From assembly GCF_000347635.1 (NCBI RefSeq), contig NC_020514.1, forward strand, positions 124,001 to 188,000: a DNA stretch of 64,000 bases, in the 5' to 3' direction. Each line of letters opens with the position of its first letter. The stretch's first letter is position 1. Below, piece by piece: positions 53,701 to 61,930 of the stretch. The notes beneath the pieces are model-generated. The model was not told the DNA's origin. It worked only from the letters and a program-made list of their open reading frames with translations, and did no database searches. The DNA is from Paraglaciecola psychrophila 170. Lineage in GTDB: Bacteria > Pseudomonadota > Gammaproteobacteria > Enterobacterales > Alteromonadaceae. The translations under genes and the position numbers were made by a program.

Positions 53701-53859
53701 AACGTCGGCTATCAAGTGAACGAGGACTTATCTGTGAGTTTAGATATTATTAACTTATTGGAAGAAGGCCAGCGTAAGTTTGGTCGTAGTAAGAATAATA
53801 TTTTCTTTGTTCAAGAAGCGGATAGACGCATGGTATTAAGTGCAAGTTACAGCTTCTAA
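50764..53859 (+). CDS. TonB-dependent receptor (no STN domain)
   Basis: The 1031-residue receptor has a signal peptide (TQTIGIMLGTAVVLPAVAQ), TonB-box-like TEVIQVKGVRGSLSQSMDIK, then plug DAISSVDMGKFPDTNLAESL and VTVRGFGGNFNLVTLNGRQM. The barrel includes the CAF motif pattern FDQSCTACAFEDHD and ends RRMVLSASYSF. It belongs to the same family as the 46816 receptor (similar plug motifs) but lacks the signalling domain. It heads the SapC-cupin-halogenase cassette, and the shared operator-like motifs lie upstream. Confidence 0.95.
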   Translation: MMKTHKIFKKSLLTQTIGIMLGTAVVLPAVAQEVDNTEVIQVKGVRGSLSQSMDIKRQSAGVVDAISSVDMGKFPDTNLAESLQRITGVSINRVNGEGSEVTVRGFGGNFNLVTLNGRQMPAANVGSITGNPQDKGAAGTSRSFDFSNLASEGVSGIEVYKTGRAGISSGGLGATININTLKPLVVGKNTSSVGIKAVKDESGDGVTPELSGVTNWVNDDSTFGVSLFGSFQERDSGSRHMSTEVYELRTYNGAADLDSLTIPGATVVNEPNIGQILSIPSNIGLGTNQDNRERTNAMLTVQFAPTQDLILTADATYATNEKESTSLIDGIWFARQFSSVEFDGNPVVSTPVKFSETGGANNAVIGKDFFFQNLALATKDELKSFGFNAEYNVNNDLSLSFDVASSEATSGGAGPDGLNVIRFNMAGATAGWQTVDFTQRIPAASILVEDSIKGGNGNGVFDKADVGSQVTQTDKSNQKTTVDQIRFEGQWIGDEVTVDFGVGYLSTEMRQTRQASTDALGDWGVTAPGDIPEGLFDQSCTACAFEDHDISGVDGADANSPGGTTIPLGSVSFSGDPLALLNAVGPLYDVSLAGRSINTDDDNTVEEEILSVYVQAVMDYEIGDMPLNIVAGLRYEQTDVTSSSIQFIPTEIIWEADNDFLPVLGASVDTISDKNDYSNFLPSLDLALDVNDEIKARASFSKTLARPSYEQLFQSTSFSPPPRITSLGGVATGSSGNAQLDPLESSNIDLSLEYYYTDSSMISIGYYRKDVKNFVGIAQSEKSLFGLLDATSGAPGTISGDAIAALTAGGYDISEVNMFTMSAVLQNPADFPNGAADFQDPVVNPTFEGQVFAAYDVFAVAGDPLLQFQVTGPVNDKSAVIDGFEFAWQHFFGETGFGYQVNYTTVNGDIGFDNGGAISVDQFALEGLSDTANLVLIYEKEGFSTRIAYNWRDEFLSTTNRGKGPRNPVYVSETEQVDINVGYQVNEDLSVSLDIINLLEEGQRKFGRSKNNIFFVQEADRRMVLSASYSF

Positions 53860-53872
53860 GCACTTAAGGTTT

Positions 53873-53903
53873 TCCCCTAGTCAGGTTTTCTGACCTGGGG
53901 TGT
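53873..53903 (+). terminator. hairpin after the TonB receptor gene
   Basis: CCCCTAGTCAG and CTGACCTGGGG pair in 9 of 11 positions around a short TTTT-type loop, starting about 14 bases past the receptor stop. No strong U tract follows, so it may be a partial terminator. Confidence 0.5.
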
Positions 53904-53931
53904 TTATTAGTGTAAAAAATTACATCATCAA

Positions 53932-53962
53932 AGAGTGAAACACGCACCTTGTGTTTCACTCT
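53932..53962. terminator. perfect 12-bp hairpin before sapC
   Basis: AGAGTGAAACAC and GTGTTTCACTCT pair perfectly around a 7-base loop (GCACCTT). There is no U tract, so the function could be attenuation, mRNA stability or a weak terminator between receptor and cassette. Confidence 0.5.
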
Positions 53963-54045
53963 ATTCGTTGCGCCGCTATTTATGGCAATGCTAGTATGGA
54001 TAACAAGCGCAATTTTATAAAACAACCAGTAAAGCGAACTACGCT

Positions 54046-54777
54046 ATGAGTAAAGCAACCGTCTTAAATAATGTTGATCATAAAAATTTAAAGGTTGATA
54101 CACGACCTGAATCTAATAATACCCAGCAAGTTAACCGTTCTTTAGTACATGCGACAGAGATAAGCGAACTTCACAAAGAATTTCCATTAGTATTTTACAA
54201 ACACACGGACACAGAACAGCTGCAATTGCATGCCATTCTTGGCCTTGAAAAAGACGAAAATTTATTTATGGGTGAAAGTGGTTGGATTACTCGATTTGTG
54301 CCTGCTCTTTTGGCCAGAGGCCCGTTTAGTTTAGGTTATAAAAAATCCCAAGAAGAAGGCGAGACGCCAGCCGATCCGGTTATTTGTATTGATATGGACG
54401 ACCCCCGTGTTAATACTGAGCTGGGTGAAGATATTTTTCTGCAATTTGGTGGGGAAGCGCCTTACCTGGAGTATGTCAAAAAAGCATTACAAACCATTGA
54501 TAGCGGCATCCAGTTTGATAAAACGCTGTTTACTCTGGTTGAGTCAATGGACCTATTGGAGCCCGTGTCGATTCAAATCAAACTCAGCAATGTAGAAGAA
54601 ATCAATTTCAGTGATTATTACACAATCAACCAACAGAAATTGGCCAATTTGACTGGTGAAAACCTAAGTAAACTAAACCAATATGGTGTGTTAAGTTTGT
54701 TGTATTTTGTACTCTCATCAATGGGTAATTTCCAACAGCTAATCGCTCTTAAAAATGCAAAGTCGGCAATGTTTTAA
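54046..54777 (+). CDS. SapC family protein
   Basis: The 243-residue product matches SapC-like proteins found beside TonB receptors: HATEISELHKEFPLVFYKHT, LMGLEKDENLF-type region (HAILGLEKDENLFMGESGWI), FVPALLARGPFSLGY and VICIDMDDPRVN. No signal peptide or membrane span is obvious. The name comes from a cell-surface S-layer/peptide homologue; the biochemical function is unknown. It is 25 bases before the cupin gene. Confidence 0.9.
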   Translation: MSKATVLNNVDHKNLKVDTRPESNNTQQVNRSLVHATEISELHKEFPLVFYKHTDTEQLQLHAILGLEKDENLFMGESGWITRFVPALLARGPFSLGYKKSQEEGETPADPVICIDMDDPRVNTELGEDIFLQFGGEAPYLEYVKKALQTIDSGIQFDKTLFTLVESMDLLEPVSIQIKLSNVEEINFSDYYTINQQKLANLTGENLSKLNQYGVLSLLYFVLSSMGNFQQLIALKNAKSAMF

Positions 54778-54802
54778 CTCTTCGAAATAAGGCACCGCCT
54801 GC

Positions 54803-55834
54803 GTGATAAAAAAACAAAACAAAGTAACAGTAATGGAAGGCATAAGGCCAGATTGCATTCCATTTGATGAGCTATTTGCACAGGAACAACCTGTGATTTT
54901 AAAGGGGCTGGTGAAAGACTGGCCATTAGTTAAGGCTGGGCAACAATCATCCAACAATGTAATGGAACAACTGGAGTTGAATTATAGTCAACGTCCAATG
55001 TTAGTTTACAAAGGTTCTCCAGAAATAAAAGCACGTTTCGGCTATGACAAGTTTTGTACTGGTTTTAACTATTCCAGTGAGCGAACTACTATTCCTGAGG
55101 TATTTAATACCATACGCAGTCAATTGGATCAGGAACAGCATGAATACCTGTATATCAATTCACTTAGGTTTGATGAAGGTTTTCCCCCATTATATGCAAG
55201 CAATAGCCTCGCATTTAAACACCCCGAATTTGAACATAATCAACCTATTGCCAAAATCTGGCTGGGCACAGAATCTGTTGCTGCAGCCCATTTTGATCAG
55301 CCCAAAAATATCGCTTGTTGTGTATTAGGTAAACGTCGTTTTACTTTGTTTGCACCTGATCAAGTAGACAATTTATACCCCGGACCTTTGACTCCTACAC
55401 CTGGTGGGCAAGTGGTGACCTTGGCAGATCTCAGTAAACCTGATTTTACTCGTTTTCCACGATTAAAAACTGCCCTTGAAAATGCCTATATTGCAGACCT
55501 AGAACCAGGGGACGGCCTATATTACCCCAGTATGTGGTGGCACGAAGTCGAGGCCTTTGATCGCTTCAATGCCATGGTAAATTTTTGGTGGATGACAGCA
55601 GCACCTTATTTAGGTAATCCCATGGATGTGTTGATGCATGCCATGATGAGCGTAAGAGATCGTCCAGCTAAGGAAAGGGAAGCGTGGAGAGCGTTATTCG
55701 ATTACTACATTTTTTCTGATCCTGATCAGGTCCGAGCCCATTTACCGGCTGAGAGTCATGGGGCATTGGCAACCATGGACGATAACTTAAGTAGGCGTTT
55801 GCGCGCAATGTTGCGCAACAATCTAAACCGCTGA
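54803..55834 (+). CDS. JmjC-like cupin_8 protein (putative 2-oxoglutarate/Fe(II) oxygenase)
   Basis: The 343-residue product has EQPVILKGLVKDWPLV (cupin_8 start), KIWLGTESVAAAHFDQPKNI with the HxD iron pair, CCVLGKRRFTLFAPDQVDNLYPGPL, and GDGLYYPSMWWHEVEAFD with the distal His. This gives the full HxD...H facial triad of FIH/JmjC-type oxygenases. The start is GTG 54803 (AAGG 11 bases upstream); ATG 54833 is an alternative. It may hydroxylate a protein or small molecule in the cassette. Substrate unknown. Confidence 0.87.
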   Translation: MIKKQNKVTVMEGIRPDCIPFDELFAQEQPVILKGLVKDWPLVKAGQQSSNNVMEQLELNYSQRPMLVYKGSPEIKARFGYDKFCTGFNYSSERTTIPEVFNTIRSQLDQEQHEYLYINSLRFDEGFPPLYASNSLAFKHPEFEHNQPIAKIWLGTESVAAAHFDQPKNIACCVLGKRRFTLFAPDQVDNLYPGPLTPTPGGQVVTLADLSKPDFTRFPRLKTALENAYIADLEPGDGLYYPSMWWHEVEAFDRFNAMVNFWWMTAAPYLGNPMDVLMHAMMSVRDRPAKEREAWRALFDYYIFSDPDQVRAHLPAESHGALATMDDNLSRRLRAMLRNNLNR

Positions 55835-55856
55835 ACAGAAGAGACAAAATATAAAC

Positions 55857-57341
55857 ATGAATGCAAAAACCAAAGTCATAGTAGCTGGGGGCGGAACGGC
55901 CGGTTGGCTGACGGCATATAGCCTAGTCACTCGTCTCGGTAAGCTACTGGACATTACTCTAGTTGAGTCCGACCAAATTGGCACAGTGGGAGTGGGAGAA
56001 GCCACCATTCCTACCATTCGCACATTTCATGGCTTAATCGGTATTGATGAAAAAGAGTTTATGGCTGCCACTCAGGCAACCTTTAAATTGGGGATACAGT
56101 TTGATAATTGGGGGCAGCAAGGTGACAGTTTCTTCCACTCTTTCGGCGAGATAGGTAAACGTGCCTGGATGGCTGAATTTCATGAATTCTGGATGGAAGC
56201 TAAAGCTCAGGGTTTTGGCGGTAGTTTGGATGATTATTGTCTCGAATTAAAAGCCGCTAAAGCCAATAAATTTTCCACTATGGCTGGCAAGAAACCGGTT
56301 AACTTTGCTTATCATATGAATGCCACAGCTTACGCTGCCTATTTACGGGGAAAAAGTGAAAAAGCCGGTGTCAAACGTATAGAAGGTCGTATCAAACAAG
56401 TACAAAATGACCAAGCAGGTAATATTTCATCACTTGTATTAGAAGGTGGTGAACCAGTATCAGGCGATGTGTTTATTGACTGTACTGGCTTTCGAGCATC
56501 GCTAATTGGCGATAATTTGGATGTCGGGTATGAAGACTGGAGTCATTGGCTGGCTGCTGATAGTGCCATTGCGGTGCAAACCCAAGCAGTAGAAGCACCT
56601 CGTCCTTATACTCGTTCTATCGCCCATTCAGCGGGGTGGCAATGGCGTATTCCTCTGCAAAACCGAGTGGGTAATGGCATTGTTTACGCCAGTCAGTTCC
56701 TGTCTGATGATGAAGCGACAGGCACGTTATTGGCTAACCTAAGCGGCGAAACTATTACTGAGCCACGGCAACTTCGTTTTAAAACGGGCAGGCGAAAAAA
56801 AGCGTGGCATAAGAACTGTATTGCCATTGGACTTTCTAGCGGATTTTTAGAACCATTAGAATCAACCAGTATTCATCTTGTCACCACTGCAATACTTCGA
56901 CTCATGAAGTTGTTTCCTTTTGGCGGCAATACCACCATGCTGGCAGAACAATTTAACCGTGAGACTCAGCTAGAACTTGAGACTGTTCGTGATTTTGTGA
57001 TTTTGCATTATCACCAGACCCAACGTAATGACAGTGCATTTTGGGATCATTATCGAAGTATGGAAGTGCCTGACTCTCTGGTGCACCGCATGGCAATGTT
57101 CCATGAAAATGGTTATGCATGGCCTGACGATGTAGGTTTGTTCCGAGTCGATTCATGGGTACAAGTCATGATGGGGCAGGGGTTAATGCCCAAACAGCAC
57201 CACGGGGCAGGTCGTGTTTTGCCGGCAGATGGATTGAAGCAACAGATGATGACTCTAAGAAATATGATAGACAACACTGTTTCGCAAATGCCGGCGCATA
57301 GTGATTTTATTCAAAGCTACTGCCCTGCTCAGGATTTGTAA
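55857..57341 (+). CDS. tryptophan-halogenase-family flavoenzyme 1
   Basis: The 494-residue FAD enzyme has VAGGGTAGWLTAYSL (GxGxxG), VGVGEATIPTIRTFHGLIG, TFKLGIQFDNWG with the catalytic Lys position, AGWQWRIPLQNR (WxWxIP, halogenase hallmark) and LSSGFLEPLESTSIHLV. Lysine and Glu used in PrnA/RebH are retained. It likely transfers halide to an indole or other aromatic with FADH2, O2 and Cl-/Br-. It is 22 bases from the cupin gene and 3 from the second paralogue. Confidence 0.9.
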   Translation: MNAKTKVIVAGGGTAGWLTAYSLVTRLGKLLDITLVESDQIGTVGVGEATIPTIRTFHGLIGIDEKEFMAATQATFKLGIQFDNWGQQGDSFFHSFGEIGKRAWMAEFHEFWMEAKAQGFGGSLDDYCLELKAAKANKFSTMAGKKPVNFAYHMNATAYAAYLRGKSEKAGVKRIEGRIKQVQNDQAGNISSLVLEGGEPVSGDVFIDCTGFRASLIGDNLDVGYEDWSHWLAADSAIAVQTQAVEAPRPYTRSIAHSAGWQWRIPLQNRVGNGIVYASQFLSDDEATGTLLANLSGETITEPRQLRFKTGRRKKAWHKNCIAIGLSSGFLEPLESTSIHLVTTAILRLMKLFPFGGNTTMLAEQFNRETQLELETVRDFVILHYHQTQRNDSAFWDHYRSMEVPDSLVHRMAMFHENGYAWPDDVGLFRVDSWVQVMMGQGLMPKQHHGAGRVLPADGLKQQMMTLRNMIDNTVSQMPAHSDFIQSYCPAQDL

Positions 57342-57344
57342 GAT

Positions 57345-58904
57345 ATGAAAACGAGGGTAGTGATTGTTGGCGGCGGCACGGCCGGTTGGTTAACCGCCGG
57401 TATTATTGCTGCAAAACATTGTTTAGAAAAAAGCACAGGAAAAAGCACAGAAAACACCTTAACCCAAGAAACTGAAGTGATACTGGTCGAGTCCCCTGAC
57501 GTTAAAAATTTGGGGGTAGGTGAAGGAACCTGGCCTACCATGCGCGATTCCCTGCGCCAAATAGGCATATCTGAACGCACATTTCTGTCTTGTTGCGATG
57601 CTAGTTTTAAGCAGGCGTCCAAATTTGTTGGTTGGTCAGACGGGGAAAATGAACACTATTACCACCCATTCACAGCACCAGTTGGTTATGGCGCAGTGAG
57701 TATAGCTGAGCATTGGTCAGCGACGCCTAAAGACATCGATTTTGAAAGCTGGGTTTGCGCGCAGGGCACTATCTGCAAGCAAAATTTAGCACCTAAAACC
57801 CCACAAATGCCTGAATATGCTTTTGCTTTGAACTATGGCTACCACTTAAATGCGGGAAAGTTTGTAAAAATGCTGCACCAGCATTGTGTTGAAAAGCTTG
57901 GCGTACAATACATTCAAGGGCATGTGGAGCATGTACTCCCCGCAGAAAATGGGGATATTGCATCGATTGCATTGGTTGGGGGGGAACATGTTGAGGGTGA
58001 TTTATTCATAGATTGCAGTGGTTTTGCTGCCATACTGATTGGTAAACATTATGAGATCCCCTTTACATCAAAGCAGAATATTTTGTTTAACGATACGGCA
58101 CTCGCATTGCAGGTCGATCACGCTTCAGATGAGGTGCCGATAGCGTCGTGTACGGTGGCAACAGCACAGAAAAATGGTTGGATTTGGGATATTTCGTTGC
58201 AAAATAGACGGGGTATTGGGCATGTGTTTTCTAGTGACTTTACCGATGTTGAGCAAGCAGAACAGGCGTTACTTAAATACGTGCATAATGATCCCTTTCT
58301 CGCCGCACAGAAGTTAAGCCCTCGGAAAATTAAATTTACCCCAGGCCACAGAGAAACGTTCTGGCATAAAAACTGTGTTGCCATTGGTGTCTCGGCAGGC
58401 TTTGTCGAGCCTTTAGAAGCCACAGCTTTGGTATTAATTGAAAAGTCAGCCGAATGGATCAGCCAACAGCTTCCGAGAGAGCGAAGCGCTATGACGGTGC
58501 TGGCAAAAAGATTTAATCTGCTCACGCTGCAGCGGTGGCAAGAAATCATCGACTTTTTGAAGTTGCATTACGTACTCACAAACCGCACAGACAGTGAATA
58601 TTGGCGTGCCCATCAACAACCGGACTCTATCCCTGAAAGTTTGCAAGATACGATGACCTTATGGCGAACTCAAGCCCCTGGTCTGTATGAAACAAACCAA
58701 AGGTTTGAACTGTTTTCCTCTGCCAGTAAACAATACGTGCTCTATGGAATGGGCTACCACACAGCTAGAGAACAAGGTGATTTGGGACGTCAAGAAGCCT
58801 CAATGGTAAAACGATTACGCAATGAAACCCTGCATACCACCGAAAAATTACTCAGTGTATTACCTTCTAATCGACAATTTTTAAGTGGTTTAAAGAAAGG
58901 GTAA
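57345..58904 (+). CDS. tryptophan-halogenase-family flavoenzyme 2
   Basis: The 519-residue paralogue has VGGGTAGWLTAGIIA, LGVGEGTWPTMRDSLRQIG, SFKQASKFVGW with Lys, NGWIWDISLQNRRGIG (WxWxIS instead of IP) and VSAGFVEPLEATALVL. It diverges from paralogue 1 in the WxWxIP Pro and surrounding loop, so it may differ in substrate or be regulatory. It is 3 bases after the first and likely translated in series. Confidence 0.9.
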   Translation: MKTRVVIVGGGTAGWLTAGIIAAKHCLEKSTGKSTENTLTQETEVILVESPDVKNLGVGEGTWPTMRDSLRQIGISERTFLSCCDASFKQASKFVGWSDGENEHYYHPFTAPVGYGAVSIAEHWSATPKDIDFESWVCAQGTICKQNLAPKTPQMPEYAFALNYGYHLNAGKFVKMLHQHCVEKLGVQYIQGHVEHVLPAENGDIASIALVGGEHVEGDLFIDCSGFAAILIGKHYEIPFTSKQNILFNDTALALQVDHASDEVPIASCTVATAQKNGWIWDISLQNRRGIGHVFSSDFTDVEQAEQALLKYVHNDPFLAAQKLSPRKIKFTPGHRETFWHKNCVAIGVSAGFVEPLEATALVLIEKSAEWISQQLPRERSAMTVLAKRFNLLTLQRWQEIIDFLKLHYVLTNRTDSEYWRAHQQPDSIPESLQDTMTLWRTQAPGLYETNQRFELFSSASKQYVLYGMGYHTAREQGDLGRQEASMVKRLRNETLHTTEKLLSVLPSNRQFLSGLKKG

Positions 58905-58918
58905 GGCAAGGTATTACC

Positions 58919-59295
58919 ATGGATATGAGTTTGTATTTTTTGTGGCAGGAGCAGGGATAGGGTTACTGCTGTTTCTTGTTATCACCTTACGTGTAGCTGC
59001 ATGAGTGAAGGCTGATTTAGGTTGGGTTACCTTGTTCGGTGCCATAACGGGGATCTCAGCTATGATTATTGCGGGTCCTTCGTTTGGCAAATTTATTGCA
59101 AAAAAACATTTATTGGTGATTGCGATGTCATCAGGTGCAACTATCTTGTCACACGTCAATGACTCTGGGTTTTGGTTGGTGAGTCGTTACCTTGGTATCA
59201 GTGAAAAAGACACATTAAAGACTTGGACTGTCATGACCACTTTGATTTCGTTGACAGGGTTAGCCAGTTGTATGCTGACACCCCTATTTTTATAA
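58919..59295 (+). pseudogene. remnant of a GntP-family gluconate permease
   Basis: A short stretch EFVFFVAGAGIGLLLFLVITLRVAA matches the N-terminal span. It ends in TGA, then in the same frame reads ADLGWVTLFGAITGISAMI, GPSFGKFIAKKHLLVIAMSSGA and HVNDSGFWLVSRYLG, the conserved C-terminus of GntP permeases. About 350 residues between are missing. The frame from the GTG at 59005 gives 96 residues. This was a telescoping deletion plus a nonsense codon. Confidence 0.85.
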
Positions 59296-59323
59296 GTAAC
59301 TATAAACACACATTTGGAAATCC

Positions 59324-59797
59324 ATGAATATTAGACTCGCTACTGAACACGATCTTGACTCCATCTCACAGGTATATTCGAAGTGTTTTCCCAATGAACG
59401 TAATCACTTGTTATGGATAAAGTCATCGTTCAATTCATTCCCCCGCGGTGTTTATTATGTAGTAGAACAGCAAGGTGTTATTGCCGGCTATATCCTGTGG
59501 TGCGTGAAAAATGGATTTAGAGAGGCCACTATCATTGAGCTCGAACAAGTGGCTGTGGCTCCTCAATATAGCGGCGCGGGGTTGGGGCGTAGACTAATTG
59601 CAGACACGTTTGAAAAATTCAAACAGCAGGTTGAAGAAACCGGTCACAAAGTAGGTGCAGTGATGGTGACTACCACAGAGGGTAACTACGCAGAAAATTT
59701 ATATATCTCAACTTTAAACGTATCCAGAGCGGCAATGTTGTGTGGATATGCATCAGGAAACGAGGTGATTTTATACAACAATTTTATCGAAACTTGA
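59324..59797 (+). CDS. GNAT-family N-acetyltransferase
   Basis: The 157-residue product has the acetyl-CoA-binding motif A, VEQVAVAPQYSGAGLGRRLI (V.P.Y.G.GLG..L.). MNIRLATEHDLDSISQVYSK is a typical GNAT N-terminus, and a beta-bulge segment IAGYILWCVKNG precedes it. Substrate unknown. Its lower-GC surroundings and position between two gene remnants suggest a retained accessory gene. Confidence 0.9.
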   Translation: MNIRLATEHDLDSISQVYSKCFPNERNHLLWIKSSFNSFPRGVYYVVEQQGVIAGYILWCVKNGFREATIIELEQVAVAPQYSGAGLGRRLIADTFEKFKQQVEETGHKVGAVMVTTTEGNYAENLYISTLNVSRAAMLCGYASGNEVILYNNFIET

Positions 59798-59972
59798 ATC
59801 TGCCAAAATTTTAAGTGTTGAATGACTTTAAATTTATCTTTCACCACAACATAGCAGTTTGATATGCCTTTATATCTTGCAACATAAGCTAACACAGCCT
59901 GTAAAATTGTTAACTAGACACGTTTTTAACCTTGGCTTAATCTCGTTTAATGTCAATAGATAATGAACCGTC

Positions 59973-61001
59973 ATGTCTGACAAGGCACTTCCTGAAAACC
60001 AAGACACAGAGTCAACTTCACTGATAACAGCCACACCTTCACCGCTCATACCTGTTGCGGTCGACCAAAGGATAAGTGCATTAGATATGAGAACGTTAGT
60101 TTTACAACTTGAAACTGAGGCTGCTGAAATTCAAAAGTTATCATCCAACGAATCAGTTGAGCCTACCGAAGATACGTCAGAGGTCTCATCAGATGACGAA
60201 CTAAATACCGAGATTGCGCAAGTTGAGTCCTGCACAGATGAAGAAGAGGTTGTTGAATCAGAAAATATTGAACCAATACCTCAAGAGCAGGCACAAGATA
60301 TTTTTGAGTCTGAACAAGAGAAGGCCCAAGACGGGACTGATGAAATAGTGGCCCTTAAGGATGGCAGTTATTGGTAGGCCACAGTGTTTAGAGCAAAAGC
60401 ATCGATGATGTGGTTACTGTTTACTCCAATATTCGTACTGACTATGTTACTGCCGATATTATTGCTTTGGTATTGGCTAGTTGTGTCAGGTGCAATCAAA
60501 GAGCACGCGCAACATCCCAAGCTCTTTGGATATATGGCTCGCATTAGTCTTGGTGCGGGTTTATTTGTGACAGTTGGCGGCTTAGTCATTTTGGGCCATC
60601 CAGCGGTTGAACATATTATGCCTATTCAAGCTGCAGCCAATGTGTTGTTTGATGGAGGTCAGTTCTTTATGGCCGCTGGTTATCTAGGGCTATTGATTAG
60701 GCTATTAGATTCACCTAAGTGGCATAACATGTCAGCTAAATTAGTCCCGATGGGACGTATGGCGTTAACCAATTATATTATGCACTCGATAATTTTAAGC
60801 AGTGTATTCTACGGTTATGCTGGTGGCTTGTATGGCGAGATATCGCGCGCTCCACAAATGTTAATTGCGGTTGCGATCCTATTAATACAAATACCATTGT
60901 CTAGCTGGTGGTTAAAGCACTTTCAGTTTGGACCGCTGGAATGGTTGTGGCGTTCGTTAACTTATAAAACCCGCCAGCCTTTTAGAGTGATACCTAGCTA
61001 A
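59973..61001 (+). pseudogene. DUF418 membrane protein with internal deletion and amber codon
   Basis: The 134-codon frame from ATG 59973 begins ALPENQDTESTS and PVAVDQRISALDM, the canonical start of DUF418 proteins before their first spans. It then passes straight into a Glu-rich loop to DGSYW and TAG (60375-60377). In the same frame ATVFRAKASMMWLLFTPIF follows, then several spans, PMGRMALTNYIMHSII and FGPLEWLWRSLTY, the DUF418 C-terminus, to 61001. The N-terminal spans between SALDM and RTLVLQ are missing. A fragment from GTG 60384 alone is 205 codons. DUF418 proteins are membrane proteins of unknown role. Confidence 0.8.
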
Positions 61002-61118
61002 GCATTTTCTTGAATATAAATGTTCTAAAAAGTAGAACTAACTAAGCTAATTATTGCGTTATTTTTTCATTAATATCGCAAGTATACTTTCCTCATCAAC
61101 TTAGAAGAGGAAGGCATT

Positions 61119-61811
61119 ATGTTCGTTTTAAGACCATCATCACAGCGCGGAAGCGCAGACCATGGCTGGTTAAACAGCCGGCATAGTTTTTCCTTTGCCA
61201 ATTATTATGACCCTGCACACATGGGCTTTTCAAAACTGAGAGTGATCAATCAAGATATTGTTCAACCCAGTATGGGTTTTGGCACACACGGTCACCGAGA
61301 CATGGAAATTATCACCTATGTACTTGAAGGTAATATCGCCCATAAAGATAGCCAAGGAAATGTCAGAACCTTGCCAGCGGGTGAGGTTCAATTAATGTCA
61401 GCAGGAAGTGGTATTACTCATAGCGAATACAACCATTCAAATACACAAGCACTAACATTTTTGCAGATTTGGATTGAGCCCAATATTAAAGGGCAAGCGC
61501 CTGGATATCAGCAAAAGGACTTTGGTCAAAATGAAGGGTTAACGCATATTATTAGCCCGAATGGAGCTGTCGATACTTTGCAAGTCAAACAAGATATGCA
61601 TGTGCATCAATTGATTTTAAGTAAAGGGCAGTCAACCCATTTTTCTAACACGTTCCCCTATCAGTATGTGCATTTAGTTAGTGGGAAATTAGATGTCAAT
61701 GGTTTTGAAATGGGGCCTGGAGATGGATTAAAGATCACTGATGAAGCAAAGCTGGTCTTTGAATCATTAAACGGCGTGGCAGTTAAAGCGTTATTTTTTG
61801 AGCTGCCTTAG
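61119..61811 (+). CDS. pirin family protein (YhhW-like, quercetinase fold)
   Basis: The 230-residue bicupin has MGFGTHGHRDMEIITYVLEG with metal-binding His residues, SAGSGITHSEYNHS and FLQIWIEPN. GWLNSRHSFSFANYYDP is the pirin N-terminal signature. Pirins of this group can act as quercetin 2,3-dioxygenases or redox sensors. The second pirin gene follows 120 bases downstream. A good AGAGGAAGG site lies just upstream of the ATG. Confidence 0.93.
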   Translation: MFVLRPSSQRGSADHGWLNSRHSFSFANYYDPAHMGFSKLRVINQDIVQPSMGFGTHGHRDMEIITYVLEGNIAHKDSQGNVRTLPAGEVQLMSAGSGITHSEYNHSNTQALTFLQIWIEPNIKGQAPGYQQKDFGQNEGLTHIISPNGAVDTLQVKQDMHVHQLILSKGQSTHFSNTFPYQYVHLVSGKLDVNGFEMGPGDGLKITDEAKLVFESLNGVAVKALFFELP

Positions 61812-61930
61812 CTATGACAGTTTAAATGTGTTCTGATATTTTGGTTACATCTGTTAATCGAACAGATTGGACCTTCGATAATTCGGGATGCCTGGTGAGA
61901 CCCTTACTAGGTTAAATAGGAGTAAAAAGT

